Part shown: one piece after another, positions 53,772 through 62,358 of the stretch
How positions within the stretch are numbered: the first letter of the stretch is position 1
Layout: every line of letters starts with the position of its first letter
Assembly: GCF_003336425.1 (NCBI RefSeq)
Contig: NZ_QEIO01000007.1
Span: 1-63,740 of the forward strand
DNA from: Marinitenerispora sediminis
Lineage (GTDB): Bacteria > Actinomycetota > Actinomycetes > Streptosporangiales > Streptosporangiaceae
DNA: 63,740 nt
Direction: 5' to 3'
Notes under the pieces: generated by a model
What the model saw: the letters and a program-made list of their open reading frames with translations, nothing else
Told to the model about the DNA's origin: nothing
Database searches by the model: none
Made by a program: the position numbers and the translations under genes

Positions 53772-55664
53772 TCAGGCGGGTTCGGTGGCGCCGGTGAGGT
53801 CGATACGGGCGCCCTCCACGTTCTCGCGGCTGCGCAGGACGAGCTGCAGCGGCTCGACGCCCTGGTTCACCACGAAGACGATCTCGCCCTCGACCCGGGC
53901 GTCGGGCTCGATGGTGCCCCACAGGGTCGCGGCCGCCTCCTCGCTGAACGGCTCCTCGGCGGGGACCAGCTGGCCGCCCGTCCCGCTGAGCAGCTGCCAC
54001 TCGGGCCGCAGCCGGACCGGGTCGCCCGAGGTGTTGCGCGCCGCCACGGTGAAGACGCAGTACTGGCCGTTGCTCAGCCGGGAGCGGTCCCCGAACTGGG
54101 TGGTGCAGGTGTAGTCGGCGAGCTGGAACCGCACGGCCCCGTCGGTCCGCGCGTCGCCCTCCTCGGCGCCGCCTCCGGGGGTGTCCGGCGCGTCGGCGGA
54201 GTCCGACTGGTCTGAATCGTCCTGCTGGCTCGTCGTGTCCTTCCACGGGAGGCTGAACCCGTTGGCGCCCAGCGCGGTGAGCGTGCTGAACAGGATGATC
54301 AGCAGCACGACGGCGACGACCCCCGCGATCACGAGCCAGCGGTTGCGCCGCGCCGGCTGCAGCGGCGTGTGCGGGGGCGGCGGCACCGGCGGGACGTAGG
54401 GCTGCGCCTGCGGCCGCGACGGGGCCTGCTGGTGGTTCGGTGGCCCCTGCTGCCCGCTGGCCGGGGGGATGGGCCCGGTGTGCTGCGGCGAGACCGTGGG
54501 GAACTGGCCGGTGTGGTGCCCCGGGTGCTGCCCGGCCGGAGGGGCGGTCGGCCGCGGGGGCGGCTGCCCGTGCGGCTGCCGCGCCTGCTGCGCCGGCATG
54601 CCGGTCGGCGGGTGCGGCATGCCGGCCGGCTGGCCGCCCTGCGGCGGGTACGACTGCGGCGGGCCGGCGGGACCGGGCGCGTGCCGCATCCCGGTGAGCG
54701 TCTGGTGCGCCCCGTGCGGCGGCCCCTGCGGGGGCATGGGCGGCATCGGGGGCAGGTGGTTCGGCCGCCACGACTGGTGCAGCGCGTGGCTCACCATGTC
54801 GTTGGGGTCGTGGGCGCCGGAGGAGTCGCCGCCGCCACCGGCGAGCTCCAGGAGCAGGTCCTGGGCCTTGGGGCGGCGCTCCGGCTCCTTGGCGAGCGCC
54901 TTGGCCACCAGTCGGTCCAGCGGGCTGTCCAGGCCGGTGATCCGGGGCTCGGCGAACAGCACCCGCTTGCCCAGCGTCATGGCGTCGCCGTTGCCGAACG
55001 GGTGGGTTCCCGTGCCGGCGAACGCCACCAGGCACCCCCACGCGAAGATGTCGGCCGCGGTGGTGACCTTCTCCTCCAGCAGCTGCTCCGGCGCCATCCA
55101 GCCCGGGCTGCCCATGACGATGCCCGTCTGGGTGTGGTTGGTCGCCGTGTTGAGCGCCCGCGCGATGCCGAAGTCGATCACGCGCGGCCCGGACAGGGAG
55201 AGCAGCACGTTGGCCGGTTTGAGGTCGCGGTGCACCAGGCCGGCGCCGTGGATGGCCGCCAGCGCCGCGGCGACGCCCAGGGCGAAGCCGTGCAGCGTGC
55301 CGGAGTCCAGCGGGCCGTGGTTGGCGATGTGCTCGGCCAGCGCGGTGCCCGCGATGTACTCGGTCACCATGTACGGCCGGTTCTCGAACGAGCCGTGGTC
55401 CAGGATCTTGGCCGTGCAGAAGGAGGCGACCCGCCGGGCGTTCTCCATCTCGTCGCGGAACCGCGCCCGCGTCGCCTCGTCGAAGGCGAGCTCGGGGCGG
55501 ATCACCTTGATCGCGACATGGGCACCCTTCTCAGGGGAGCGGCCGAGGTAGACCGTCCCCATTCCTCCGCTGCCCAGTCGCCCGGCCAGCACGTAAGGAC
55601 CGATGGTGGCCGGATCCCCGGCTGCCAACGGTTCCAGGTTCTTCGGGAGCCCATCCGACGGCAA
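53772..55664 (-). CDS. Transmembrane Ser/Thr protein kinase (PknB-type catalytic domain)
   Basis: 630 aa. Kinase domain residues about 20-275: GRLGSGGMGTVYLGRSPEKG (P-loop), VAIKVIRPE (Lys), HRDLKPANVLL, VIDFGIARAL (DFG) and GSPGWMAPEQL. A Pro/Gln-rich linker of about 150 residues leads to a membrane helix (WLVIAGVVAVVLLIILFSTL, about 443-465). The extracellular domain begins after an acidic stretch with FQLADYTCTTQFGDRSRLSN, which resembles DUF4352-like immunoglobulin folds. No PASTA repeats. TTG start behind GGGGAGGG. Ligand unknown. Confidence 0.92.
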   Translation of the reverse strand: MPSDGLPKNLEPLAAGDPATIGPYVLAGRLGSGGMGTVYLGRSPEKGAHVAIKVIRPELAFDEATRARFRDEMENARRVASFCTAKILDHGSFENRPYMVTEYIAGTALAEHIANHGPLDSGTLHGFALGVAAALAAIHGAGLVHRDLKPANVLLSLSGPRVIDFGIARALNTATNHTQTGIVMGSPGWMAPEQLLEEKVTTAADIFAWGCLVAFAGTGTHPFGNGDAMTLGKRVLFAEPRITGLDSPLDRLVAKALAKEPERRPKAQDLLLELAGGGGDSSGAHDPNDMVSHALHQSWRPNHLPPMPPMPPQGPPHGAHQTLTGMRHAPGPAGPPQSYPPQGGQPAGMPHPPTGMPAQQARQPHGQPPPRPTAPPAGQHPGHHTGQFPTVSPQHTGPIPPASGQQGPPNHQQAPSRPQAQPYVPPVPPPPHTPLQPARRNRWLVIAGVVAVVLLIILFSTLTALGANGFSLPWKDTTSQQDDSDQSDSADAPDTPGGGAEEGDARTDGAVRFQLADYTCTTQFGDRSRLSNGQYCVFTVAARNTSGDPVRLRPEWQLLSGTGGQLVPAEEPFSEEAAATLWGTIEPDARVEGEIVFVVNQGVEPLQLVLRSRENVEGARIDLTGATEPA

Positions 55665-55907
55665 GCGACCCTCCCCGACGGTGACGGTATCTGACTCCGT
55701 CTGGCCCCAAAGGTAGCGGGGATCCTGTCCTGATACCCACCCGCGCAGGCCACGGAGCCCCGGTGAGCGGGGTTCGCCGCGACACCGCGAGGGGAGGGCT
55801 CGCTACCGGGACGCCCCACCATCCTGGGTGTGACGCGCGAACCGCACAAGTGACCCGTACGGGGACATGGTTCACGCAGGTGGGGTTTCCTTTACGATCT
55901 AGGACTC

Positions 55908-56837
55908 GTGACCGCTATGACCGCCGTGACCGTCCGGGTCCCCGCGAAGGTGAACCTCCAGTTGGCGGTGGGGCCAGCGCGTGAAGACGGCTACCACGAT
56001 CTGGTGAACGTCTTTCACGCTGTCTCGCTGTTCGACGAGGTTACCGTCACGCGCGCGGAACCGGGGCCTTCGCGGCTGAGCGTGGCCGGTGGACTGGACT
56101 CCCACACGGCGCGCGTGCCGCTCGACGGCACGAACCTGGCCGCCCGCGCCGCCGAACTCCTCGCACGTGAGGCGGGGGTCGAGGCCGCGGTCAGCATCCA
56201 CCTGGCCAAGGCGATCCCGGTCGCCGGGGGCATGGCCGGCGGCAGCGCCGACGCGGCGGCGACCCTTGTGGCGTGCAACACACTGTGGCGGGCGGGGCTC
56301 TCGGACGCCGACCTGCACGCACTCGCCGCCCGGCTGGGCAGCGACGTCCCCTTCCCGCTCCTCGGCGGCAGCGCGGTCGGCACCGGGCGCGGCGAACACC
56401 TCACCCCCATGCCGTGCGGCGGCCGGTTCACCTGGGTGTTCGCCCTCGCCGAGGGCGGGCTGTCCACGGCCGCGGTGTTCGGCGAGTACGACCGGCTGCG
56501 CCCGGACGCGCCGCGTCCCGAGCCCGACCCCTCGCTCGCCGCGGCGCTGGCGGCGGGGGACGCGCCCGCGCTCGGTGCGGCGCTCTCCAACGACCTGCAG
56601 CGGGCCGCCCTCTCGCTGCGCCCGGAACTGCGCCGCACCCTGGACGCCGGCCGCGCGGCCGGCGCGCTCGGCGCGATCGTGTCCGGCTCCGGGCCCACCT
56701 GCGCCTTCCTGGCCGCCGACGGCGCCGCGGCCGGTGAGATCGCCGCCGCCCTGGCGGAGTCGGGGCACTGCGCCCGCACCGTGCAGGCGTACGGCGACGT
56801 GCCGGGGGCGACGGTGCTGCCCCCGTCGGCCGGCTGA
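55908..56837 (+). CDS. ispE: 4-(cytidine 5'-diphospho)-2-C-methyl-D-erythritol kinase
   Basis: 309 aa. VRVPAKVNLQLAVGPAREDGYH is the substrate-binding start; PVAGGMAGGSADAAATLVAC is the GHMP kinase ATP loop; LGSDVPFPLLGGSAVGTGRGE and SGSGPTCAFLAADG complete the family. It phosphorylates CDP-methylerythritol in the MEP isoprenoid pathway. The GTG start lies nine bases after TACGAT, a possible -10 box, so the mRNA may be nearly leaderless; an ATG three codons later is an alternative. Confidence 0.95.
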   Translation: MTAMTAVTVRVPAKVNLQLAVGPAREDGYHDLVNVFHAVSLFDEVTVTRAEPGPSRLSVAGGLDSHTARVPLDGTNLAARAAELLAREAGVEAAVSIHLAKAIPVAGGMAGGSADAAATLVACNTLWRAGLSDADLHALAARLGSDVPFPLLGGSAVGTGRGEHLTPMPCGGRFTWVFALAEGGLSTAAVFGEYDRLRPDAPRPEPDPSLAAALAAGDAPALGAALSNDLQRAALSLRPELRRTLDAGRAAGALGAIVSGSGPTCAFLAADGAAAGEIAAALAESGHCARTVQAYGDVPGATVLPPSAG

Positions 56838-56861
56838 CGCCCGCGCCGCCGCCCGCGAGGG

Positions 56862-57323
56862 TCAGATGCCGCCCTCGCGTGCCGGTTTGAGCAGCGGTGC
56901 GCCGGGGCCGAGCGCCGCCAGCGCGTCGTCGCTGTTGTGCAGCTGGCAGGAGCGCAGCGACAGGCAGCCGCAGCCGATGCACGAGGTGAGGCGGTCCCGC
57001 AGCCGGTGCAGCGCGTCGATGCGGGTGTCCAGCTCCGCGCGCCACTGCTCGGACAGCCGCGCCCAGTCCTCGACCGTCGGCGTGCGGCCGTCCGGCAGCG
57101 TGGCCAGCACGTCGCGGACCTGGGTCAGCGTCAGGCCCACCCGCTGCGCGGCGGCGATGAACGCCAGCCGGCGCAGCGTGGCCCGGTGGTACCGGCGCTG
57201 GTTGCCGGCGGTCCGCTCGGCGTGGATGAGGCCCCGTTCCTCGTAGAACCGCAGGGTGGTGTGCGGCACACCGCTGCGCTCGGCCAACTGGCCGATGGTG
57301 AGCCGTACCGGAAGGTGTCCCAT
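56862..57323 (-). CDS. soxR: SoxR-like MerR-family regulator with [2Fe-2S] motif
   Basis: 153 aa. MerR helix-turn-helix (LTIGQLAERSGVPHTTLRFYEERGL and RRYHRATLRRLAFIAAAQRVG), a dimerisation helix, and C-terminal CIGCGCLSLRSC, which is the C-x2-C-x-C-x5-C cluster site of SoxR. SoxR senses redox-cycling compounds through oxidation of this cluster and activates promoters with over-long spacers. The ATG with GGGAAG upstream was preferred to a GTG four codons earlier. It is divergent from the split transketolase genes, and a near-perfect soxbox lies between. Confidence 0.92.
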   Translation of the reverse strand: MGHLPVRLTIGQLAERSGVPHTTLRFYEERGLIHAERTAGNQRRYHRATLRRLAFIAAAQRVGLTLTQVRDVLATLPDGRTPTVEDWARLSEQWRAELDTRIDALHRLRDRLTSCIGCGCLSLRSCQLHNSDDALAALGPGAPLLKPAREGGI

Positions 57324-57355
57324 GTCACTTCCCACTCGGTCGGTGCTCCTTCGTG

Positions 57356-57386
57356 TTGACCTCTAGTTAACTCGAAGTCCGAGACT
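57356..57386 (+). promoter_or_regulatory. Soxbox promoter of the split transketolase operon
   Basis: TTGACC (57356-57361) and GAGACT (57381-57386) are separated by 19 bp, the long spacer of MerR/SoxR-controlled promoters. The palindrome 57360-57377, CCTCTAGTTAACTCGAAG, matches the E. coli soxS soxbox at 15 of 18 positions. The -10 hexamer is weak. Orientation points to transketolase. Confidence 0.75.
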
Positions 57387-57392
57387 GGTCGC

Positions 57393-58169
57393 ATGCCCAC
57401 GAAATCCTTCACGAGGTACGCCGACCTGCCAGCGCTCATCGGACTCATGACCGGTGACGAGAAGCACCAGGCCGCCGCCGTGTCCACCCTCGACGTGCTG
57501 TGGGTGCTCTACGACCGGGTGCTCGACATCACCCCCGACCGCGTCGACGACCCCGACCGCGACCGCTTCCTGCTCTCCAAGGGGCACGGGCCGGCCGCCT
57601 ACTACGCCGTACTCGCCGCCAAGGGGTTCATCGAGGTCCCCCCGCTGCGCAGGTGGGGCGAGTTCGACTCCCCGCTCGGCCACCATCCCGACCGCACCCT
57701 GATCCCCGGCGTGGAGATCGGCAGCGGCTCGCTCGGCCACGGCCTCGGCCTCGCGGTCGGCACCGCGCTGGGCCTGCGGGCCCAGGGGCGCACCCGTCCG
57801 CGCGTGGTCGTGCTGCTCGGCGACGCCGAACTCGACGAGGGCAGCAACCACGAGGCCATCGCCGTCGCCGCCCGCCTCGGGCTGGACCGCCTCACCGCCG
57901 TCGTCGTGGACAACCAGTCGGCGTCGCTCGGCTGGCCGGGCGGCATCGCCGAGCGGTTCGCCCGCGAGGGCTGGGCCGCCCGGACCGCCGACGGGCGCGA
58001 CCACGCGGCCCTGGACCGCGCGTTGACCGCCGCGCACCCGGACCGCCCGCTGGCCGTGGTGGCCCGCGTGCCCGCCAAGTACCCCGCCGCCGACCCCCGG
58101 CCCCGGGACCAGCGGTCGCCGGCCGGCTCCGGCGACCGGAGCGCCGAACACGGAGGAGCCGCACAGTGA
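57393..58169 (+). CDS. Transketolase, N-terminal (thiamine diphosphate-binding) subunit
   Basis: 258 aa. DRFLLSKGHGPAAYYAVLAA, GSLGHGLGLAVGTALGLRAQ and VVVLLGDAELDEGSNHEAIA (the GDG-like ThDP/Mg motif, here GDAELDEG) define the N-terminal half of a split transketolase; DNQSASLGW follows. The partner is encoded next with a four-base overlap. Together they would transfer two-carbon units between sugar phosphates in the pentose phosphate pathway. The gene lies 16 bp after the soxbox region, so its start codon is close to the transcription start. Confidence 0.9.
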   Translation: MPTKSFTRYADLPALIGLMTGDEKHQAAAVSTLDVLWVLYDRVLDITPDRVDDPDRDRFLLSKGHGPAAYYAVLAAKGFIEVPPLRRWGEFDSPLGHHPDRTLIPGVEIGSGSLGHGLGLAVGTALGLRAQGRTRPRVVVLLGDAELDEGSNHEAIAVAARLGLDRLTAVVVDNQSASLGWPGGIAERFAREGWAARTADGRDHAALDRALTAAHPDRPLAVVARVPAKYPAADPRPRDQRSPAGSGDRSAEHGGAAQ

Positions 58170-59128
58170 GCACCACCGCCGTCAGTACCCCGCCGGCCCC
58201 GCCGACCGTGGTCCCGCAGGACATGCGGGAGGCGTTCGCCGCGACGGTCACCGCCGCCCTGGACACCGACCCGCGGACCGCCCTCGTGCTGGCCGACATC
58301 TCCGCCGACCGCTTCACCGCAGCCGCGGCCCGCCATCCCGACCGGGTGCTCAACGTCGGCATCCGCGAGCAGCTGATGATCGGCGTGGCCGGCGGCCTCG
58401 CCCTCACCGGGATGCGCCCGGTCGTGCACACCTACGCGCCGTTCCTCGTCGAGCGGGCGTTCGAGCAGATCAAGCTCGACCTCGCGCACCAGGACGTCGG
58501 CGCCGTCCTGGTCGGCGTCGGAGGCTCCTACGAATCGCCGGGCATGGGCCGCACCCACATGGCGCCCGGCGACGTCGCCCTCTTCGACACCCTCCCCGGC
58601 TGGACGGTGCACGTCCCCGGCCACGCCGCGGAGGTGCCGCGGCTGCTCGGCCCGGCGCTCGGTCCGGACCGCGGCGACCGGGTGTACCTCCGGCTGTCCG
58701 CCCGCGGCAACACGGCCGCGCGGCCGGTCGGCCAGGGGCTCGTCGTCGTCCGCGCCGGCTCCGCGCGCTCCCGCGGCGTCGTGGTCGCTGTCGGACCGAT
58801 GCTGGACCGGGCGCTCGCCGCGACCGCCGGCCTCGACGTGACCGTCTGCTACCTGGCGACGGTCCGCCCCTTCGACCGCGCCGGACTGCACGCCGCCGTC
58901 GCCGCCGCCGGCCGCCCGGACGTGCTGCTGGTGGAGCCCTACCTGGCCGGCACCTCCGCCCACGAGGTCGCCGCGGCGCTCGCCGACCGCCGGCACCGGC
59001 AGCGGGGGCTCGGGGTCGGCAGGGCCACCGAGGTGCGCGGCTACGGGACCGCGGAGGAGCACGACCGGGTGCACGGGCTCGACACCGCCGGTATCGCGGC
59101 CGCGGCCCGTGACTTCTTCCTGGACTGA
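58166..59128 (+). CDS. Transketolase, C-terminal (pyrimidine-binding) subunit
   Basis: 320 aa from a GTG overlapping the upstream stop (GTGA), with CGGAGGAG before it. MREAFAATVTAALDTDPRTALVLADIS, RVLNVGIREQLMIGVAGGLALTG (Glu that activates thiamine) and VHTYAPFLVERAFEQIKLDL match the pyrimidine domain; the C-terminal third (GVVVAVGPMLDRALAAT, DVLLVEPYLAGTSAHEVA) is the transketolase C domain. It works as a heteromer with the preceding subunit. An alternative is a DXS-like or other two-subunit ThDP enzyme, but the neighbour and length favour split transketolase. Confidence 0.9.
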   Translation: MSTTAVSTPPAPPTVVPQDMREAFAATVTAALDTDPRTALVLADISADRFTAAAARHPDRVLNVGIREQLMIGVAGGLALTGMRPVVHTYAPFLVERAFEQIKLDLAHQDVGAVLVGVGGSYESPGMGRTHMAPGDVALFDTLPGWTVHVPGHAAEVPRLLGPALGPDRGDRVYLRLSARGNTAARPVGQGLVVVRAGSARSRGVVVAVGPMLDRALAATAGLDVTVCYLATVRPFDRAGLHAAVAAAGRPDVLLVEPYLAGTSAHEVAAALADRRHRQRGLGVGRATEVRGYGTAEEHDRVHGLDTAGIAAAARDFFLD

Positions 59129-59192
59129 ACCGCACGGGGGCACCGTCCGGTGGTCGGCGCACGGCGCCGGAGCCCGCACAATGGGATACACG

Positions 59193-60992
59193 ATGAATCT
59201 CGTCAACCTTCAGGACGTATCCCTGGCCTACGGCCCGCTGGTACTGCTCGACGGCGTCTCCCTCGGCGTCGAGGAGAACGAGCGCATCGGCGTCGTCGGC
59301 CGCAACGGCGGCGGCAAGTCGACGCTGGTGTCCGTCATCGCCGCGCGGACCGAACCCGACTCCGGGCGGGTCGTGCACGCCCGCGGGCTGCGCGTGGGCT
59401 TCCTGCACCAGCGCGACGCCTTCCCCGACGAGACGGTGGGCCGCTTCGTGCTCGGCGAACGCGCGGAGCACGAGTGGGCCGGCGACGCCCGGGTCCGCGA
59501 CGTGCTGCGCGGGCTGCTCGGCGGGTGGGACCTCGGCGCCGCCATGGCGAACCTGTCCGGCGGCGAGCGCCGCCGCGCCGCGCTGGCCCGGCTGCTCGTG
59601 GAGACGCACGACCTGATCATCCTGGACGAGCCGACGAACCACCTCGACATCGAGGGCATCGCCTGGCTCGCCGAGCACGTCCGCAACCGCCGCGAGGCGC
59701 TGGTGGTGGTCACCCACGACCGGTGGTTCCTGGACGCCGTCACCACCCGCACGTGGGAGGTCGTGGACGGCCGGGTCGAGCGCTACGAGGGCGGCTACGC
59801 CGCCTACGTGCTGGCCAAGGCCGAGCGCCACCGGCTGGCCGCGGCCGCCGAGGAGCGCCGGCAGAACCTCATGCGCAAGGAGCTGGCCTGGCTGCGCCGC
59901 GGCCCGCCCGCCCGCACCTCCAAGCCCAAGTTCCGGATCGACGCCGCCAACGCCCTCATCGCCGACGAACCGCCGGTCCGCGACACCGTGGAGCTGGTGC
60001 GGTTCGCCAGTGCCCGGCTCGGCAAGACCGTCCTGGACGCCGAGGACGTCACCGTACGCGCCGGCGATCGCACGCTGCTGGACCGGCTCACCTGGCAGCT
60101 CGGCCCGGGCGACCGGGTCGGCCTGGTCGGGGTGAACGGATCCGGCAAGACCTCCCTGCTGCGGCTGCTCGCGGGTGAGCGGACTCCTGACGCCGGAGCC
60201 GTGCGGCGCGGCCGGACCGTCCGGCTCGCCCACCTGTCGCAGAACCTGACCGAGCTGCGCCCCGACCGCCGCCCCCTGGAGGCGGTCGAGGAGATCCGCA
60301 CGGCCATCACCATCGGCCGCAAGGAGCAGAGCGCCAGCCAGATGCTGGAGCGGTTCGGCTTCCGCGGCGAGCGGCAGTGGACGCCCATCGGCGACCTCTC
60401 CGGCGGCGAGCGGCGCCGGCTGCAGCTGCTCCGGCTGCTCATGGACGAGCCGAACGTGCTGCTGCTGGACGAGCCGACCAACGACCTCGACATCGAGACC
60501 CTGACCGAGCTGGAGGACCTGCTCGACGGCTGGCCGGGGTCGCTGGTGCTGGTCAGCCACGACCGGTACTTCCTCGAACGCGTCTGCGACCGGGTGCTCG
60601 CGCTCCTCGGCGACGGCCGGCTGGCGTTCCTGCCCGGCGGGGTGGACGAGTACCTGGAGCGCCGCGCCGCCGCGGGCGAGGGCGGCCGGACGCCCGGGGT
60701 GCGGACCGCGCCGGCGGAGCCGGACGCGGCCGCCGCGGGCGCGAAGGAGGCGCCGTCCGGGGCCGGCCTGTCACCGGCGGAGCGCCGGGCGGCGCAGAAG
60801 GAGATGCAGCGCATCGAGCGCCGCATCGACCGGATCGGCGTCCGCGAGGGCGAGCTGCACACGGCGATGGCCGCGGCGGCTGACGACTACGCGCGGCTCG
60901 CCGACCTCGACTCCGAGCTGAAGGCCCTCGTCGCGGAGAAGGAGGAGCTGGAGGAGCTCTGGCTGGCCGAGGCGGAGCGGCTCGGCGAGTAG
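59193..60992 (+). CDS. ABC-F family ATPase (duplicated ATP-binding cassette)
   Basis: 599 aa with no membrane segments. Two cassettes: Walker A GRNGGGKST and GVNGSGKTS, signature LSGGERRRAALARLL and LSGGERRRLQLLRLL, Walker B LIILDEPTNHLDIEG and VLLLDEPTNDLDIET. The linker (LAKAERHRLAAAAEERRQNL, RRGPPARTSKPKFRI) is the ribosome-interacting P-site motif region, and the C-terminus is a coiled coil (RIERRIDRIGVREGELHTAM). ABC-F proteins act on ribosomes in stalling relief or antibiotic protection. It is the usual right-hand neighbour of ispE in actinobacteria. ATG 59193 chosen; 59181 is possible. Confidence 0.93.
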   Translation: MNLVNLQDVSLAYGPLVLLDGVSLGVEENERIGVVGRNGGGKSTLVSVIAARTEPDSGRVVHARGLRVGFLHQRDAFPDETVGRFVLGERAEHEWAGDARVRDVLRGLLGGWDLGAAMANLSGGERRRAALARLLVETHDLIILDEPTNHLDIEGIAWLAEHVRNRREALVVVTHDRWFLDAVTTRTWEVVDGRVERYEGGYAAYVLAKAERHRLAAAAEERRQNLMRKELAWLRRGPPARTSKPKFRIDAANALIADEPPVRDTVELVRFASARLGKTVLDAEDVTVRAGDRTLLDRLTWQLGPGDRVGLVGVNGSGKTSLLRLLAGERTPDAGAVRRGRTVRLAHLSQNLTELRPDRRPLEAVEEIRTAITIGRKEQSASQMLERFGFRGERQWTPIGDLSGGERRRLQLLRLLMDEPNVLLLDEPTNDLDIETLTELEDLLDGWPGSLVLVSHDRYFLERVCDRVLALLGDGRLAFLPGGVDEYLERRAAAGEGGRTPGVRTAPAEPDAAAAGAKEAPSGAGLSPAERRAAQKEMQRIERRIDRIGVREGELHTAMAAAADDYARLADLDSELKALVAEKEELEELWLAEAERLGE

Positions 60993-61112
60993 CCGGGGCG
61001 CGCGCCGGTGCCCCGGTCGGCCACCGCGGCCGCCGGCCGGGGGCGGCGCCCGTGGTGGGGCGGGCCGCGTCCGGCGACCGCGGTCAGGCGGTCGCTGGCC
61101 GCATGCGGCCAG

Positions 61113-61622
61113 CTAGCCGCGGGACGCGCCGGGCGGTTCGTCCAGGGGGGCGAGGAGGCCGCGCAGCAGGGCCGCGAGGCGGTCCCGGTCGCGTCGGGGC
61201 ATCGTGCCGAGGATGGACCGCTCGTAGACGAGCAGGTCGGCCAGAGCGGCGTCCACCCGCTCGCGTCCCTCGCCGGTGAGCCGCACCAGGACCCCGCGCT
61301 TGTCGGCGGGGTCGGGGAAGCGCCGCACCAGCCCGGCGGCGGCGAGGCGGTCGATCCGGTTGGTCATGGTGCCGGACGTCACGAGGGTGGCCCGCAGCAG
61401 CCGGCCCGGGCTCAGCTCGTAGGGGGAGCCGGACCGCCGGAGCTCGGCGAGCACGTCGAACTCCCACGGCTCCAGGCCGTGCCGGGTGAACACCGTGCGC
61501 CGGGCGCGGTCCAGGTGGCGGGCCAGCCGGGAGACCCGGCTGAGGACCTGGAGCGGCTCGACGTCGAGGTCCGGACGCTCCGTCCGCCACGCCTCGACCA
61601 GCCCGTCAACCTCATCGCGCAT
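61113..61622 (-). CDS. MarR-family transcriptional regulator
   Basis: 169 aa. A winged helix-turn-helix is clear: GLEPWEFDVLAELRRSG, LSPGRLLRATLVTSGTMTNR (recognition helix), RLAAAGLVRRFPDPADKRGV and VRLTGEGRERVDAALADLL (wing and dimer helix). MarR repressors respond to phenolic or lipophilic ligands or oxidants. There is no cysteine typical of OhrR at the N-terminus. A perfect 18-bp palindrome lies 12 bp upstream of its start, so it probably regulates itself. It is convergent with the ABC-F gene. Confidence 0.92.
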   Translation of the reverse strand: MRDEVDGLVEAWRTERPDLDVEPLQVLSRVSRLARHLDRARRTVFTRHGLEPWEFDVLAELRRSGSPYELSPGRLLRATLVTSGTMTNRIDRLAAAGLVRRFPDPADKRGVLVRLTGEGRERVDAALADLLVYERSILGTMPRRDRDRLAALLRGLLAPLDEPPGASRG

Positions 61623-61633
61623 GCCGGACAGTT

Positions 61634-61651
61634 TATCTTGATGTCAAGATA
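61634..61651. promoter_or_regulatory. Operator of the MarR regulator
   Basis: Palindrome TATCTTGATGTCAAGATA, with perfect 8-bp arms around TG, directly upstream of the marR-like start. It is AT-rich in GC-rich DNA and of the size MarR dimers bind. Confidence 0.8.
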
Positions 61652-61684
61652 CCCGTGCCGTTCCGGGCGGCACGGGCTCGGCGG

Positions 61685-62344
61685 TCAGTCGGTGCGGCGT
61701 CTGCGCTGCAGCGTCTCCAGCCGCGGCTTGGGGTCCAGGCTGGAGAGCCCGTTCCAGGCGAGGTTCACCAGGTGGGCGGCCACCACCTCGCGCTTGGGCT
61801 TGCGGACCTCCAGCCACCACTGGCCGGTCAGGGCGACCATGCCCACCAGGGACTGGGCGTACATGGGGGCCAGCTTCGGGTCGTAGCCGCGGGAGCGGAA
61901 CTCGTCGGCGAGGAGGTGCTCCACCTGGGTGGCGATGTCGCTGATGAGGCTCGCGAAGCTGCCCGTTCCGGAGGCCGCGTGCGAGTCGCGGGCGAGGATG
62001 CGGAAGCCCTGGCTGCTCTCCTCGACGTAGCGCAGCAGCGCCAGCGCCGCGTTCTCCAGCTTGGCGCGGGCGTGCTCACCGATCAGCGCCTCGCTGACCA
62101 TGCCCAGCAGCTGCTGCATCTCGCGGTCGACCACGACCGCGTAGATGCCCTCCTTGCCGCCGAAGTGCTCGTAGACCACGGGCTTGGAGACCCCGGCGCG
62201 CGCCGCGATCTCCTCGATCGAGGTGCCGTCGAAGCCGCGTTCGGCGAACAGCTGCCGGCCGATGTCCAGAAGCTGTTCCCTGCGCTCCTTACCGGTCATG
62301 CGCTTGCGGCGCGACCGGGGTTTCTGCTCGCTCACGGCTTCCAT
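61685..62344 (-). CDS. TetR-family regulator (likely lipid or desaturase control)
   Basis: 219 aa. The N-terminal helix-turn-helix is canonical: TGKERREQLLDIGRQLFAERG, GTSIEEIAARAGVSKPVVYEHFGGKEGIY. The ligand-binding helices (YVEESSQGFRILARDS, SLVGMVALTGQWWLEVRKPK) resemble actinobacterial fatty-acid-linked TetR proteins. It lies 14 bp after the desaturase stop on the same strand, so both form an operon, and an operator-like palindrome precedes the desaturase. Start may be the ATG used here or a GTG three codons later. Confidence 0.88.
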   Translation of the reverse strand: MEAVSEQKPRSRRKRMTGKERREQLLDIGRQLFAERGFDGTSIEEIAARAGVSKPVVYEHFGGKEGIYAVVVDREMQQLLGMVSEALIGEHARAKLENAALALLRYVEESSQGFRILARDSHAASGTGSFASLISDIATQVEHLLADEFRSRGYDPKLAPMYAQSLVGMVALTGQWWLEVRKPKREVVAAHLVNLAWNGLSSLDPKPRLETLQRRRRTD

Positions 62345-62358
62345 GATGGCCAACCAAT

